Assembly (NCBI GenBank): GCA_021807785.1 | Contig: JAKBCO010000002.1 | Location: forward strand, 1-40,412 | DNA length: 40,412 nt | Source: Pseudomonadota bacterium | GTDB lineage: Bacteria; Pseudomonadota; Alphaproteobacteria; Acetobacterales; Acetobacteraceae | Direction: 5' to 3' | Part shown: piece after piece, positions 26,076-36,663 of the stretch | Position numbering within the stretch: the first letter of the stretch is position 1 | How the letters are laid out: each line of letters opens with the position of its first letter | Translations under genes and position numbers: made by a program | The notes under the pieces: generated by a model | Databases searched by the model: none | What the model saw: only the letters and a program-made list of their open reading frames with translations | What the model was told of the DNA's origin: nothing

Positions 26076-27728
26076 ATGGCCAGCGACTACACCGTCGGCG
26101 ACCTCGTCGCCGAGTTCCTCGACGCCATCGGCGTCGCCACCGCCTTCGGCATCGCTTCCGTCCACAACATCCCGATGCTGGACGCGATCGGCCGGCGCAA
26201 CCGCATCCGCTTCGTGATGGCGCGCGGCGAGCTCGGGGGCGCGCATATGGCCGACGGCTATGCCCGCGCCACCGGCGGGCTCGGCGTGATCTTCTCCTCC
26301 ACCGGCCCCGGCGCGGCGAATGCGATCGGCGGGCTGATCGAGGCCCGCTTCGCCTCCTCCCCGGTGCTGCATATCACCGGGCAGACCGCCACCCGATTCG
26401 TCGATCGCGGCCTGGCAACGGTGCATGACGCCAACGATCAGCTGGGCATGATGGCTTCGGTCTCCAAGGCCGCCTACCGGGTGCGCGCGGCGGCGCAGGC
26501 GCTCGGCGTGCTGACCCGTGCCGCCACCGAGGCGCTGACCCCGCCGATGGGGCCGGTCAGCGTCGAAATCCCGATCGACCTCCAGCGGGTGGCGATCCCC
26601 CGCCCGGAAGTGCTGGACGGATTCACCCTGCCGATCCCGGCCCCGGCCGCACCGGCGGCGGCGGCGCTTGACGAGCTCGCGGCCCGGGTGGCGCGGGCGC
26701 GGCGGCCGATGCTGTGGGTCGGCGCCGGCGCGCGCAAGGCCGGCCCCGAAATCCGCCGTCTGCTCGATCTCGGCTTCACCATGGTCAACAGCCTGGAAGG
26801 CCGTGGCATGGTGCCCGAGTCCGACCCGCGCTCGCTCGGCGGGCTGCATGGCGGCGGGCTGCCGATGGTGACCGATTTCTACGCCACGGTGGACCTGATG
26901 GTGGTGGTGGGCGCGCGCCTGCGCGGTCACGAGACCAACGATCTGAGCCTGAAACTTCCGGGCAACCTGATCCAGATCGATGTCGATCCGCTGGCCAACG
27001 GGCGCACCTATCCGAACACCTACTTCGTCTGCGGCGACGCGGCGCTCACCCTGCGCGGCCTCGCCGCGCGGCTGGAGGGGCGCTTCGCCCCGGAGCCGGG
27101 CTATCAGGGCGAATTCGCGGCCATGAAGGCGCGCGCCCGGGCGGCGTTCCTCGACAGTCTCGGCGCCTATGGCGGCTTCGCCGACCAGCTGGCCGCGGTG
27201 CTGCCGCCGGACGCCGTCTTCGCCCGCGACGTGACCCAGAACAACACCACCTGGGGCAACCGGGTGTTCCCGCTGCATGACCCGAGGCAGAACGTCTATC
27301 CGGTCGGCGCCGGCATCGGGCAGGGGCTCGCGCTCGGCATCGGCGCCGCGGTCGGCGCCGGCGACCGTCGCAGCCTGGTGATGACCGGCGATGGCGGATT
27401 TTTCCTCAATGTCGGCGAACTCTGGACCGCGGTGCAGGAGCGGCTCGACCTCGTCGTGGTGGTGATGAACGACCGCGGCTACGGCGTCATCAAGCGCATC
27501 CAGGATGCGACGGCCGAGGGGCGGCGCTTCTTCGCCGACTTGCAGGGGCCGGATCTGGCCGGCCTCGCGCAGCTGGCGGGGATCCCGTTCCATCGCGTCG
27601 AAACCGCCGAGGCCTTCGGCCCCACCATCGCCCGCGCGCTGGAACATCGCGGGTTGTCGCTGGTGGAGGTGGACATGACCAAGGTGGGCGAGTTCCCGGC
27701 CTACTACCCGTTCAACATCCGCCGCTGA
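26076..27728 (+). CDS. Thiamine pyrophosphate-dependent enzyme (acetolactate synthase-like)
   Basis: MASDYTVGDLVAEFLDAIGVATAFGIASVHNIPML...GELGGAHMADGYARATGGLGVIFSSTGPGAANAIGGLIEA; C-terminal TPP motif MTGDGGFFLNVGELWTAVQERLDLVVVVMNDRGYG. Confidence 0.88.
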   Translation: MASDYTVGDLVAEFLDAIGVATAFGIASVHNIPMLDAIGRRNRIRFVMARGELGGAHMADGYARATGGLGVIFSSTGPGAANAIGGLIEARFASSPVLHITGQTATRFVDRGLATVHDANDQLGMMASVSKAAYRVRAAAQALGVLTRAATEALTPPMGPVSVEIPIDLQRVAIPRPEVLDGFTLPIPAPAAPAAAALDELAARVARARRPMLWVGAGARKAGPEIRRLLDLGFTMVNSLEGRGMVPESDPRSLGGLHGGGLPMVTDFYATVDLMVVVGARLRGHETNDLSLKLPGNLIQIDVDPLANGRTYPNTYFVCGDAALTLRGLAARLEGRFAPEPGYQGEFAAMKARARAAFLDSLGAYGGFADQLAAVLPPDAVFARDVTQNNTTWGNRVFPLHDPRQNVYPVGAGIGQGLALGIGAAVGAGDRRSLVMTGDGGFFLNVGELWTAVQERLDLVVVVMNDRGYGVIKRIQDATAEGRRFFADLQGPDLAGLAQLAGIPFHRVETAEAFGPTIARALEHRGLSLVEVDMTKVGEFPAYYPFNIRR

Positions 27729-28969
27729 TGGGGCACGCGCTGGCGGGGGAGGCGGGGCTGCTCGGCCTCGCCTTCCTGGTCTCCGAAGACCGCCGCGCCA
27801 TCCCCTGGCGCACGGTGGCCGCGGGGGTGGCGCTGCAATGGGCGCTGGCGCTGCTGCTGACCCGCCTGCCGCCGGCGATCGCGGCGGTGCTGCTGGTCAA
27901 CCGCGCCGCCGACGCGGTGCAGGCGGCCACCCTTCGCGGCACCGGCTTCGTGTTCGGCTACCTGGGCGGCGGGCGGTTGCCGTTCCAGCCAACCGCCCCG
28001 GGGGCGGGGTTCATCCTGGCGTTCCAGGCCCTGCCGCTGGTGATCGTCATCAGCGCGCTGGCCGCCCTGCTGTTCCACTGGGGGGTGTTGCAACGCATCA
28101 CCGCCGGGTTCGCCTTCGTCCTGCGCCGGACGATGGGGCTCTCGGGCGCGCTGGCGCTGGGGGCGGCGGTGCATGTCTTCGTCGGCATGATCGAGGCGCC
28201 GCTGCTGGTCCGGCCGTACCTGGCGCGGATGGCGCGCGGGGAGTTGTTCGCGCTGATGAGCTGCGGCATGGCCGGCGTCGCCGGCACGGTGATGGTGATC
28301 TACGCCGATTTCCTGCACGGCTTGGTGGGGCATCCGCTGGGGCAGATCCTGACCGCCTCCGTCATCAGCACCCCGGCTGCGGTGGCGGTGGCGGCGGTGA
28401 TGGTGCCGTTCGCTCCTGGGGCCGATGCCGCGACGGCGCAGCTGGGCGAAGCGCGTGCGGGCAGCGCGCTGGATGCGCTGGTGCGCGGCACGCTGGCCGG
28501 CATCCCGATCCTGGTGGGCATCGTCGCGGTGCTGATCGTGGCGGTGGCGCTGGTGGCGCTGGCCAACCACGCCCTCGCGCTGGCCGGCGCCTGGGGGGGC
28601 GGGCCGATCACCCTCCAGCGCCTGTTCGCCTATCCGTTCCGCCCGCTGCTGTGGCTGATCGGCGTGCCGTGGCGGGAAACCGAAGCCGCCGCCGGGCTGA
28701 TGGCGACCAAGACGGTGCTCAACGAGTTCGTCGCCTACCGGGCGCTGGCCGGCATGGGCGGGGTGTTCGATCCGCGCACGCGGGTGATCCTGACCTATTC
28801 GCTCTGCGGTTTCGCCAATTTCGGCAGCCTGGGGATCATGCTGGGCGGGCTCGGGGCGATGGTGCCGGAGCGGCGCGACGAGGTGGTGGCGCTGGGGCTG
28901 CGCGCGATCCTGTCCGGCACGCTCGCCACGTGCATGAGCGGGGCGGTGGCGGGGTGGGTGGTGCGATAG
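27728..28969 (+). CDS. Nucleoside transporter, CNT/NupC-like membrane protein
   Basis: GFVFGYLGGG, LVIVISALAALLFHWGVLQRITAGFAFVLRRTMGLSGALALGAAVHVFVGMIEAPLLVRPYL, TKTVLNEFVAYRALA, LCGFANFGSLGIMLGGLGAM. TGATG overlap with upstream stop. Confidence 0.85.
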   Translation: MGHALAGEAGLLGLAFLVSEDRRAIPWRTVAAGVALQWALALLLTRLPPAIAAVLLVNRAADAVQAATLRGTGFVFGYLGGGRLPFQPTAPGAGFILAFQALPLVIVISALAALLFHWGVLQRITAGFAFVLRRTMGLSGALALGAAVHVFVGMIEAPLLVRPYLARMARGELFALMSCGMAGVAGTVMVIYADFLHGLVGHPLGQILTASVISTPAAVAVAAVMVPFAPGADAATAQLGEARAGSALDALVRGTLAGIPILVGIVAVLIVAVALVALANHALALAGAWGGGPITLQRLFAYPFRPLLWLIGVPWRETEAAAGLMATKTVLNEFVAYRALAGMGGVFDPRTRVILTYSLCGFANFGSLGIMLGGLGAMVPERRDEVVALGLRAILSGTLATCMSGAVAGWVVR

Positions 28970-29021
28970 GCGCCGGGCGCGGCGGGTGGTACGCTGCCCC
29001 GGCTTTCCGGGAGGTAATGAG

Positions 29022-30704
29022 ATGTCCGTCCAGGCCTTCAAGGCGGCCCGCGACCTGCTGCTGGCCCATCGCGCCGACTACGAGGCGGCGTACCGAACCT
29101 TCCGCTGGCCCGACCTCACCCATTTCAACTGGGCGCTCGACTGGTTCGACGGCGAACTCGCCGCCGGGCCGCGCGCCGACGCGCCGGCACTCATCATCAC
29201 CGGCGAGGGCGCGGCGCGGGTCAGCTTCGCCGACCTCGCCGCCCGATCGAGCCGGGTCGCGAACGGGCTGCGCCGGCTCGGCCTCGGCCGGGGCGATCGC
29301 ATCCTGCTGATGCTCGGCAACGTGGTGCCGCTGTGGGAGGTGATGCTGGCGGCGATGAAGCTGGGCGCGGTGGTGATCCCGGCCACCACCCTGCTGACGC
29401 CGGATGACCTCGCCGACCGGTTCGGCCGCGGGCGGGCCCGCTGCGTGGTGGCGGCCAGCGCCGAGGCCGCCAAGTTCGCCGGTCTCGCCGAAGGGGTCAC
29501 CCGCATCGCCGTCGGCGCCGCGGTGCCGGGCTGGCAGGCGTATGAGGCGCTGCACGAAGCGCCCGCGCGCTTCGTCCCCGACCAGCCCACCCTGGCCACC
29601 GATCCGCTGCTCCTCTATTTCACCTCCGGAACCACGGCGCGGCCCAAGCTGGTGCTGCATTCGCAGACCAGCTATCCGGTCGGACATCTCTCGACGATGT
29701 ATGTGCTGGGGCTGCGGGAAGGGGATGTGCATCTCAACATCTCCTCGCCCGGCTGGGCCAAGCACGCCTGGTCCTGCGTGTTCGCGCCCTGGAACGCGGG
29801 GGCGAGCGTCTTCATCGCCAACCAGCCGCGATTCTCCGCCCCCGGCGTATTGGCGGCGATCGCCGAGCACGGGGTCACCACCCTCTGTGCCCCGCCCACC
29901 GTCTGGCGGATCTTCGTGCAGGAGGACCTGCGGGCGATCCGCACCTCGCTGCGCGAGGTCGCCTCGGCCGGCGAGCCGCTGAACCCGGAGGTGATCGAGC
30001 AGGTGCGCGCCGCCTGGGGCCTGACGGTGCGGGATTTCTACGGCCAGACCGAGACCACCGCGCAGATCGGCAACCCGCCGGGGATGGCGATGAAGCCGGG
30101 CTCGGTGGGCCGGCCGCTGCCGGGCTACACCATCCGCCTGCTCGACCCCGACGGCGCCGAGACCGCCGATGGCGAGATCGCGATCGGCCTCGATCCGCCG
30201 CCGGCCGGGCTGATGGCGGGCTACCAGGAGGATGACGGCAGCGTCGCCCCGCGCGGGGAGGGGGCCTATCGCACCGGCGACGTCGCCTCCCGCGATGCCG
30301 ACGGCTACATCACTTACGTCGGCCGCGCCGATGACGTCTTCAAGGCGGCCGACTACCGGATCAGCCCGTTCGAGCTCGAGAGCCTGCTGATCGAGCACGC
30401 GGCGGTGGCGGAGGCGGCGGTGGTGCCGGCGCCGGATCCGGTGCGCACCGCGGTGCCCAAGGCGTTCGTGGCGCTGGCCCCGGGCTGGCCGGCGGACCGG
30501 CAGACCGCGCTTGCCATCCTGCGCCATGTCCGCGCGCGGGCCGCGCCCTACAAGCGCATCCGCCGGATCGCCTTCGCCGAGCTGCCGAAGACGATCTCCG
30601 GCAAGATCCGCCGGGTGGCGCTGCGCCGGGCCGAGCAGGCCGGCGACGCCCCGGGGATCGAGTTCCGCGAAGAGGGGTTCACCCCGGAGGAGCTGGCGGG
30701 CTGA
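29022..30704 (+). CDS. AMP-dependent acyl-CoA synthetase/ligase
   Basis: [90 protein letters not shown]. Confidence 0.9.
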   Translation: MSVQAFKAARDLLLAHRADYEAAYRTFRWPDLTHFNWALDWFDGELAAGPRADAPALIITGEGAARVSFADLAARSSRVANGLRRLGLGRGDRILLMLGNVVPLWEVMLAAMKLGAVVIPATTLLTPDDLADRFGRGRARCVVAASAEAAKFAGLAEGVTRIAVGAAVPGWQAYEALHEAPARFVPDQPTLATDPLLLYFTSGTTARPKLVLHSQTSYPVGHLSTMYVLGLREGDVHLNISSPGWAKHAWSCVFAPWNAGASVFIANQPRFSAPGVLAAIAEHGVTTLCAPPTVWRIFVQEDLRAIRTSLREVASAGEPLNPEVIEQVRAAWGLTVRDFYGQTETTAQIGNPPGMAMKPGSVGRPLPGYTIRLLDPDGAETADGEIAIGLDPPPAGLMAGYQEDDGSVAPRGEGAYRTGDVASRDADGYITYVGRADDVFKAADYRISPFELESLLIEHAAVAEAAVVPAPDPVRTAVPKAFVALAPGWPADRQTALAILRHVRARAAPYKRIRRIAFAELPKTISGKIRRVALRRAEQAGDAPGIEFREEGFTPEELAG

Positions 30705-31398
30705 CGAGCGCGCCGTTCCGTGTCTCCGACGGCAGGCACAGCGCCACCAGCTGCGGGGCGACCGCCTCGGGCTTCGGCAGATGGTCCTGGGTCTCGCCCG
30801 GATAAGCATCGTGGCGCAGCCGTGTCGCCATCGGGCCGGGGTCGAAGAGGTTGATGCGGAGTGGCGAGGTCGCGGCCTCGTCGGCCCAGGTCAGTGCCAG
30901 ATGCTCCATCCCCGCCTTGGTGGCGCCGTAGAGGCCCCAATAGGCTTTCGGCGCCCGCGCCCGCGCGGTGGTGACGAACACCGCGCGTCCGGAAGGGGCG
31001 GCGCGCAGCAGCCGGTCGCAGCTGCGCGCCAGCCGCCAGACCGCGGCGAGGTTCACCGTCACCGCATCGTCCCACTCGCGCGGCAGGATATGCGGCAGCG
31101 GGGTCAGCCGCCCCAGCGTGCCGGCGGCGTGGACCAGGATGTCGAGCCGGCCGAAGCGGGTGAAGATGGAGGGACCCAGCGCATCGACGCTGTCGGCCTC
31201 GGCGAGATCGAGCGGCAGCAGGCTGGCGGTGCCGCCGGCGGCGGCGACGGCATCGTCGGTCTCCTCGAGACCGCCCTGGGTGCGCGCGGTCAGCACCACA
31301 TGCGCGCCCAGCCGGGCGAGGGCGACCGCGGTGGCGGCACCAAGGCCGCGGCTGGCGCCGGTCACCAGCGCCACGCTGCCGGAGAGCGGGCGGTCCAT
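30679..31398 (-). CDS. Short-chain dehydrogenase/reductase (SDR) family protein
   Basis: [40 protein letters not shown]; ...[22 protein letters not shown] (YxxxK). 26-bp convergent overlap with the AMP-ligase gene. Confidence 0.88.
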   Translation of the reverse strand: MDRPLSGSVALVTGASRGLGAATAVALARLGAHVVLTARTQGGLEETDDAVAAAGGTASLLPLDLAEADSVDALGPSIFTRFGRLDILVHAAGTLGRLTPLPHILPREWDDAVTVNLAAVWRLARSCDRLLRAAPSGRAVFVTTARARAPKAYWGLYGATKAGMEHLALTWADEAATSPLRINLFDPGPMATRLRHDAYPGETQDHLPKPEAVAPQLVALCLPSETRNGALVSPPAPPG

Positions 31399-32861
31399 CA
31401 CCGGTCTTCCGCCAGCAGGCTCAGCTGACGGTCGGTGTTGTCGCCCTCGTCCGGGCGCGGGATGGGGTAGTCTCCGGTGAAACAGGCATCGCAATAGCGG
31501 GGTTCGGCGGCAGTGCGCCCGGGCTTGCCGAGAGCGCGATACATCCCGTCGATGGAGACGAAGGCCAGGCTGTCGGCGCCGATCTGGCCGGCCATCTCGT
31601 CCGGGGTGAAGCGCGCGGCCAGGAGCTTGCTCCGCTCGGGGGTGTCGATGCCGTAGAAGCAGGAATGGGTGGTGGGCGGCGAGGAGATGCGCATGTGGAC
31701 TTCGCGCGCCCCGGCGGCGCGCACCATCTCCACGATCTTGCGGCTGGTGGTGCCGCGGACGATCGAATCATCGACCAGCACCACCCGCTGGCCGGCCAGC
31801 ATGGCGCGGTTGGCGGAATGTTTGAGCTTCACGCCGAGGTTGCGGATATGGTCGGTCGGCTCGATGAAAGTGCGGCCGACATAGTGGTTGCGGATGATGC
31901 CGAGCTCGAACGGAATGCCGCTTTCGGCGGCAAAGCCCATCGCCGCCGGCACCCCGGAATCCGGCACCGGCACCACCACGTCGGCGGGAACGGAGGACTC
32001 GCGCGCCAGCTCGGCGCCGATCCGCTTGCGCGCGGTATAGACCGGCGTGCCCTCCATGATGGAATCGGGGCGGGCGAAATAGATGTATTCGAACACGCAG
32101 AACCGTTCCGGGGCGCGGGAGAACGGCTTGATGCTGCGCACCCCCTGGGCGTCGATCACCACGATCTCCCCGGGTTCGACGTCGCGGACGAACTCGGCGC
32201 CGACGATATCAAGGGCGCAGGTCTCGGAGGCCAGCACCCAGCCCGCGCCCGTCTCGGCGCCGGTGATGCGGCCCAGGATCAACGGGCGCACCCCCATCGG
32301 ATCGCGCACGCCCATCAGCGCCTCGTTCGACAGCGCCACCAGCGAATAGGCGCCGACCACCTGCTTCAGCGCGTCGATCAGCCGGTCCACCACGGTGGAA
32401 TAGAGGCTGATCGCGATCAGGTGGACGAAGACTTCCGAATCGGTGGTGGACTGGAACAGGCAGCCGCGGCGCACCAGCGCGCGGTGCAGCAGATGCGCGT
32501 TGGTCAGGTTGCCGTTATGCGCCACCGCGAACCCGCCGAACTCGAAATCGGCATAGAGCGGCTGGACGTTGCGCAGGATGGTCTCGCCGGTGGTGGCGTA
32601 GCGGTTGTGGCCGATGCCGATGCGCCCGGGCAGCGAGGCGATGACGCGGGCGTTGGAGAAATTGTCGCCCACCAGCCCGAGCCCGCGATGGGAATGGAAG
32701 CGGGCGCCGTCATAGGTGACGATCCCGGTCGCCTCCTGGCCGCGATGCTGCAAGGCGTGCAGGCCGAGTGCCGTGACGGCGGCTGCGTCGGGGACGTTCC
32801 AGACGCCGAACACGCCACATTCCTCATGCGGATGATCGGCATCGTCGATGGCACGGATCAT
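31398..32861 (-). CDS. purF: Amidophosphoribosyltransferase
   Basis: [52 protein letters not shown]...[48 protein letters not shown]. Confidence 0.97.
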   Translation of the reverse strand: MIRAIDDADHPHEECGVFGVWNVPDAAAVTALGLHALQHRGQEATGIVTYDGARFHSHRGLGLVGDNFSNARVIASLPGRIGIGHNRYATTGETILRNVQPLYADFEFGGFAVAHNGNLTNAHLLHRALVRRGCLFQSTTDSEVFVHLIAISLYSTVVDRLIDALKQVVGAYSLVALSNEALMGVRDPMGVRPLILGRITGAETGAGWVLASETCALDIVGAEFVRDVEPGEIVVIDAQGVRSIKPFSRAPERFCVFEYIYFARPDSIMEGTPVYTARKRIGAELARESSVPADVVVPVPDSGVPAAMGFAAESGIPFELGIIRNHYVGRTFIEPTDHIRNLGVKLKHSANRAMLAGQRVVLVDDSIVRGTTSRKIVEMVRAAGAREVHMRISSPPTTHSCFYGIDTPERSKLLAARFTPDEMAGQIGADSLAFVSIDGMYRALGKPGRTAAEPRYCDACFTGDYPIPRPDEGDNTDRQLSLLAEDR

Positions 32862-33445
32862 TGCGTGACGTTCTCCAGCTGGGCATGCGGGCGCGGCACG
32901 GATGGCAGCATCAGCCCCGCCGGCAACCCCGCCGGCGGCTTGCCCGAGGGCGCGAGCAGGCGCGGACGCTCCGCCGGCGGTAGCAGGTCCACCGCCCAGC
33001 GCGCGAGGTCATAGACCAGCGGCAGGCTGCGCGACTGCCGCACCGCCGGCGGCCAGTTCTGCACCGGGATCAGCATCTGCGCCAGCATATAGGCGACCGC
33101 CACCACCGCCGCACCCCGGGCGAGACCGAATACCAGCCCCAACAGCCGGTCGAGCCCGCCGAGGCCGACCCGGTGGACGCCGCGGCTGATGAGATGGGTC
33201 AGCACCAGCAGCACGGTCAGCGCCACCACGAAGGCGAGCGCATAGGCCAGCGGATCGGCCAGCGCCGAATGCGGCCCGAGTTGCGGCGCGAGCCAGGCCA
33301 TCACCGGCCGATGCGCCCAGACCGCGATGATCCCCGCCCCCACCCAGCCGGCGATGCCCAGCACCTCGCGCACGAAGCCGCGCAGCAGCCCGATCAGCCC
33401 GGAGACCGCGAGCCCGGCCAGCACCGCGACATCCACCCAGGTCAT
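32858..33445 (-). CDS. cvpA: CvpA family protein
   Basis: MTWVDVAVLAGLAVSGLIGLLRGFVREVLGIAGWVGAGIIAVW...GGLDRLLGLVFGLARGAAVVAVAYML. Upstream of and overlapping purF. Confidence 0.9.
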   Translation of the reverse strand: MTWVDVAVLAGLAVSGLIGLLRGFVREVLGIAGWVGAGIIAVWAHRPVMAWLAPQLGPHSALADPLAYALAFVVALTVLLVLTHLISRGVHRVGLGGLDRLLGLVFGLARGAAVVAVAYMLAQMLIPVQNWPPAVRQSRSLPLVYDLARWAVDLLPPAERPRLLAPSGKPPAGLPAGLMLPSVPRPHAQLENVTQ

Positions 33446-34827
33446 GCGGCGCCCGCCTTGGCCGCGAAGCGCGCCACCAGGTCCGAGAGATGCCCGATCT
33501 CGTCGAGCCGCAGCCCGGACGGGGCGGCGAGCGCCCGTGCCCCGCGCGCCACCCGTCGCGGCAAGCAGGCGGCATCGAAGCCCAGCTTCGCCGCTTCCTT
33601 CAGCCGTGCCTCCGCCTGCGCCACCTGCCGCACCTCGCCCGACAGCCCCACTTCGCCGAAATACACCATTCCGGGCGAGGTGGGCTGGTCGGTGACCGCC
33701 GAGACCAGCGCCGCCGCCACCGCCAGGTCGGCCGCCGGCTCGCCCACCCGCAGCCCGCCGGCGACGTTGAGATAGACGTCGCTGGCGCCGAGGCGCAGGC
33801 CGCAGCGGGTTTCCAGCACCGCGAGCAGCATCGACAGCCGCCCGCCGTCCCAGCCGATGACCGACCGCCGCGGCGCGCCGCCCGGGTTGGGCGCCAGCAG
33901 CGCCTGCACCTCCAGCAGGACCGGGCGGGTGCCCTCGAGCCCGGCGAACACCGCGCTGCCGGCGATGTTGCCGCGCCGCTCGGCCAGGAACAGCGCCGAG
34001 GGGTTGGCCACCTCGGCCAGGCCGCGATCGGTCATCTCGAACACGCCGATCTCGTCGGTGGCGCCGAAGCGGTTCTTGACCCCGCGCAGGATGCGGAACT
34101 GGTGGCCGCGATCGCCCTCGAAATAGAGCACCGCATCGACCATGTGCTCCACCACCCGCGGCCCGGCCAGCGCGCCTTCCTTGGTGACGTGCCCCACCAG
34201 GACCAGGGCGAAGCCGCGCGACTTGGCGAGGCGGATGAGTTCGAACGAGGCGGCGCGGACCTGGGTGACGGTGCCCGGCGCGCTGTCGATGCTGTCGAGC
34301 CACATGGTCTGGATGGAATCGATCACCACCAGCGCGGCCGGGGTGGTCTCCAGCGCCGCGGCGATGTCGCGCAGGTTGACCGCGGCGGCCAGCCGCAGCG
34401 GCGCCGCCGGCACCCCCAGCCGGGCCGCGCGCAAGCGGATCTGGTCGATCGATTCCTCGCCCGAGATGTAGAGCACCTCCTGCCCGGCCTCGGCCATGGC
34501 GGCGGCCACCTGCAACAGCAGGGTGGATTTGCCGATCCCCGGATCGCCGCCCACCAGCACCGCCGAGGCGGCCACCAGCCCGCCGCCCAGGACCCGGTCC
34601 AGCTCGGCGATGCCGGTTCGGATGCGCGGGGGCGGCGCGGCGCTGCCGGCCAGCGGCACGAAGCCCACGGCGCGGCCGGGGGTGGCCTTGGCGGCGGGGC
34701 CGGGGCGGAGTTCCACCGGATCCTCGGCGATGCTGTTCCACTCGCCGCAGGCTTCGCAGCGGCCGGACCATTTGGCGAAGCTGGCGCCGCAGGCGGCGCA
34801 GAGGTAGCGGGGCGTGGATTTGGCCAA
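33442..34827 (-). CDS. radA: DNA repair protein RadA
   Basis: Zn finger YLCAACGASFAKWSGRCEACGEWNS; RecA-like LVGGDPGIGKSTLLLQVAAAMA; KNRFG motif (RGVKNRFGATDEIGVFEM); C-terminal Lon-like domain. Confidence 0.96.
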   Translation of the reverse strand: MAKSTPRYLCAACGASFAKWSGRCEACGEWNSIAEDPVELRPGPAAKATPGRAVGFVPLAGSAAPPPRIRTGIAELDRVLGGGLVAASAVLVGGDPGIGKSTLLLQVAAAMAEAGQEVLYISGEESIDQIRLRAARLGVPAAPLRLAAAVNLRDIAAALETTPAALVVIDSIQTMWLDSIDSAPGTVTQVRAASFELIRLAKSRGFALVLVGHVTKEGALAGPRVVEHMVDAVLYFEGDRGHQFRILRGVKNRFGATDEIGVFEMTDRGLAEVANPSALFLAERRGNIAGSAVFAGLEGTRPVLLEVQALLAPNPGGAPRRSVIGWDGGRLSMLLAVLETRCGLRLGASDVYLNVAGGLRVGEPAADLAVAAALVSAVTDQPTSPGMVYFGEVGLSGEVRQVAQAEARLKEAAKLGFDAACLPRRVARGARALAAPSGLRLDEIGHLSDLVARFAAKAGAA

Positions 34828-34964
34828 TTCGGTCCCGGGGCGCGGTGGGGAGGCTTCGCCCTAGCGCAGGCCGGCGCCCGGCGCCAGCCGCCGGCACTCC
34901 AAGGGGCTTCCCTCAACGGCGGGACCGTGCGACGCACGGCCAAAGCAAACCGGAGGGTCCCCCG

Positions 34965-35750
34965 ATGTCCGCGGTTCACAACCAGGCCCGTGCCGCGCTG
35001 CAGGCCGGGCGGCTCTCGCTCGGCTTCACCGTGCGCATGGTGCGCAGCGTGGAGATCGCGCCGGCCACCGCCGCCGCCGGCTATGACTGGCTGTTCCTCG
35101 ATTGCGAGCACGGCACGCTCGGCCTCGATGCCGCGGCACAGATCGCGGTGGCCGGCCTCGCCGCCGGCATCGCCCCGATCGTGCGGGTGCCGAACGGCGA
35201 ATACGCGATGGCGACGCGGATGCTGGACGCCGGCGCGCTCGGCATCGTGATGCCGCATGTCGATACCGCCGAGGAAGCGCGGGAGGTGGTGGAGAAGCTG
35301 AAATACCCCCCGCTCGGGCATCGCTCCATGGGCGGGATCGGTCCGCACTACGGTCTGCGCGGCGCCTCGGTCGGAGATGCCGCGATGGCGCTCAACGCCG
35401 CCTGCCTGACGGTGGTGATGCTCGAGACGCCGCGCGCGATCGAGAACGCAGCGGCGATCGCGGCGGTGCCGGGGATCGACGTGCTGCTGATCGGCTCCAA
35501 CGACCTCTGCGCCGAGATGGGCATCCCGGGGCAGTTCACCCACCCGCGGCTGGAAGACGCCTATCGCCGCACCGTGGCCGCCTGCCTCGCGGCCGGGAAA
35601 TACCCAGGGATGGGCGGGATCTATGCCGAGCCAATCATGGCGACCTATGTCGGCCTCGGCGCGCGCTTCATCCTGGCCGGGCAGGACAGCGCCTTCATGC
35701 TGGCCGGCGCGACTGCCCGGGCCGGGGCCCTGCGGGCGATGCCGGTCTGA
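34965..35750 (+). CDS. HpcH/HpaI aldolase family protein
   Basis: LSLGFTVRMVRSVEIAPATAAAGYDWLFLDCEHGTLGLDAA...IVRVPNGEYAMATRMLDAGALGIVMPHVDTAEEAREVVEKLKYPPLGHRSMGG. Confidence 0.9.
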   Translation: MSAVHNQARAALQAGRLSLGFTVRMVRSVEIAPATAAAGYDWLFLDCEHGTLGLDAAAQIAVAGLAAGIAPIVRVPNGEYAMATRMLDAGALGIVMPHVDTAEEAREVVEKLKYPPLGHRSMGGIGPHYGLRGASVGDAAMALNAACLTVVMLETPRAIENAAAIAAVPGIDVLLIGSNDLCAEMGIPGQFTHPRLEDAYRRTVAACLAAGKYPGMGGIYAEPIMATYVGLGARFILAGQDSAFMLAGATARAGALRAMPV

Positions 35751-35753
35751 TCT

Positions 35754-35782
35754 CTGTCATCGAAGTGTCATGGAACTGCAAC
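35754..35782 (+). promoter_or_regulatory. Pho box-like operator: three 7-bp direct repeats with 4-bp spacers
   Basis: CTGTCAT-CGAA-GTGTCAT-GGAA-CTGCAAC matches the 11-bp-period Pho box architecture (CTGTCAT-N4-CTGTCAT). It lies in the 66-bp gap immediately upstream of pstB-phoU-phoB. Confidence 0.75.
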
Positions 35783-35816
35783 ACGGAAGTCGCGGCCGGC
35801 GCCTAGAAGCCGGCCG

Positions 35817-36653
35817 ATGGAAGACGAGCCTCGAGGTGCGGCGATGACGGTGGCAAGCGGGGCCGCGCCTCCGGATGCGGTGGCGTCCGTGGCGCCGCCG
35901 CCGCCGCGCATCGCCATCCGCGGGCTCGATTTCTTCTACGGCGCCACCCAGGCGCTGCGCGGCATCACCCTCGACCTGCCCGACCGGCAGGTCACGGGCA
36001 TGATCGGCCCCTCCGGCTGCGGGAAATCCACCCTGCTGCGGGTGCTGAACCGGATGTACGACCTCTATCCGGGCCAGCGCGCCACCGGCGAGGTGCTGCT
36101 GGACGGGCAGAACATCATCGGCCCCGAGATCGATGCCATCGCGCTGCGCGCGCGCATCGGCATGGTCTTCCAGAAGCCGACGCCGTTTCCGATGTCGATC
36201 CACGAGAACATCGCCTTCGGCGTGCGGCTGCACGAGAAACTCTCGAAATCCGCGATGGACGAGCGGGTGGAGCAGGCGCTGACCCGAGCGGCGTTGTGGG
36301 GGGAAGTGAAGGATCGGCTCGGCGCCTCGGCGCTGGGCCTGTCGGGCGGGCAGCAGCAGCGGCTGGTGATCGCGCGCACCATCGCCATCCACCCCGAGGT
36401 GATCCTGTTCGACGAGCCGACCAGCGCGCTCGATCCCATCAGCACGGTGAAGATCGAGGAGCTGATCGAGGAGCTCAAAAGCGAGTTCACCATCGCCCTG
36501 GTGACCCACAACATGCAGCAGGCGGCGCGCATCGCCGACCAGGTGGCGTTCTTCTACCTGGGCGAGCTGGTGGAAGCCGCCCCGGCTGCCCAGATGTTCA
36601 CCGCCCCGCGCGAGAAGCGCACCCAGGACTACATCACCGGCCGATTTGGCTGA
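35817..36653 (+). CDS. pstB: Phosphate ABC transporter ATP-binding protein PstB
   Basis: [67 protein letters not shown]...[36 protein letters not shown]. Confidence 0.96.
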   Translation: MEDEPRGAAMTVASGAAPPDAVASVAPPPPRIAIRGLDFFYGATQALRGITLDLPDRQVTGMIGPSGCGKSTLLRVLNRMYDLYPGQRATGEVLLDGQNIIGPEIDAIALRARIGMVFQKPTPFPMSIHENIAFGVRLHEKLSKSAMDERVEQALTRAALWGEVKDRLGASALGLSGGQQQRLVIARTIAIHPEVILFDEPTSALDPISTVKIEELIEELKSEFTIALVTHNMQQAARIADQVAFFYLGELVEAAPAAQMFTAPREKRTQDYITGRFG

Positions 36654-36663
36654 GGGAGCCGCC

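Noticed and set aside
26076-27728. Assignment of the TPP enzyme as glyoxylate carboligase (gcl)
   Set aside because: Retains Glu in GELGGAHMADGY where Gcl has a non-acidic residue, and lies 5 kb away on the opposite strand from hyi-glxR.
23761-30809. Large minus-strand ORFs 23761..25344, 25683..27647, 27704..29041, 28836..30809
   Set aside because: Shadow ORFs opposite clearly identified ABC, TPP, CNT and ligase genes; Arg/His/Gln-rich composition.
31665-35250. Plus-strand ORFs 31665..33014 and 33490..35250
   Set aside because: Antisense to purF, cvpA and radA; no domain-like sequence.
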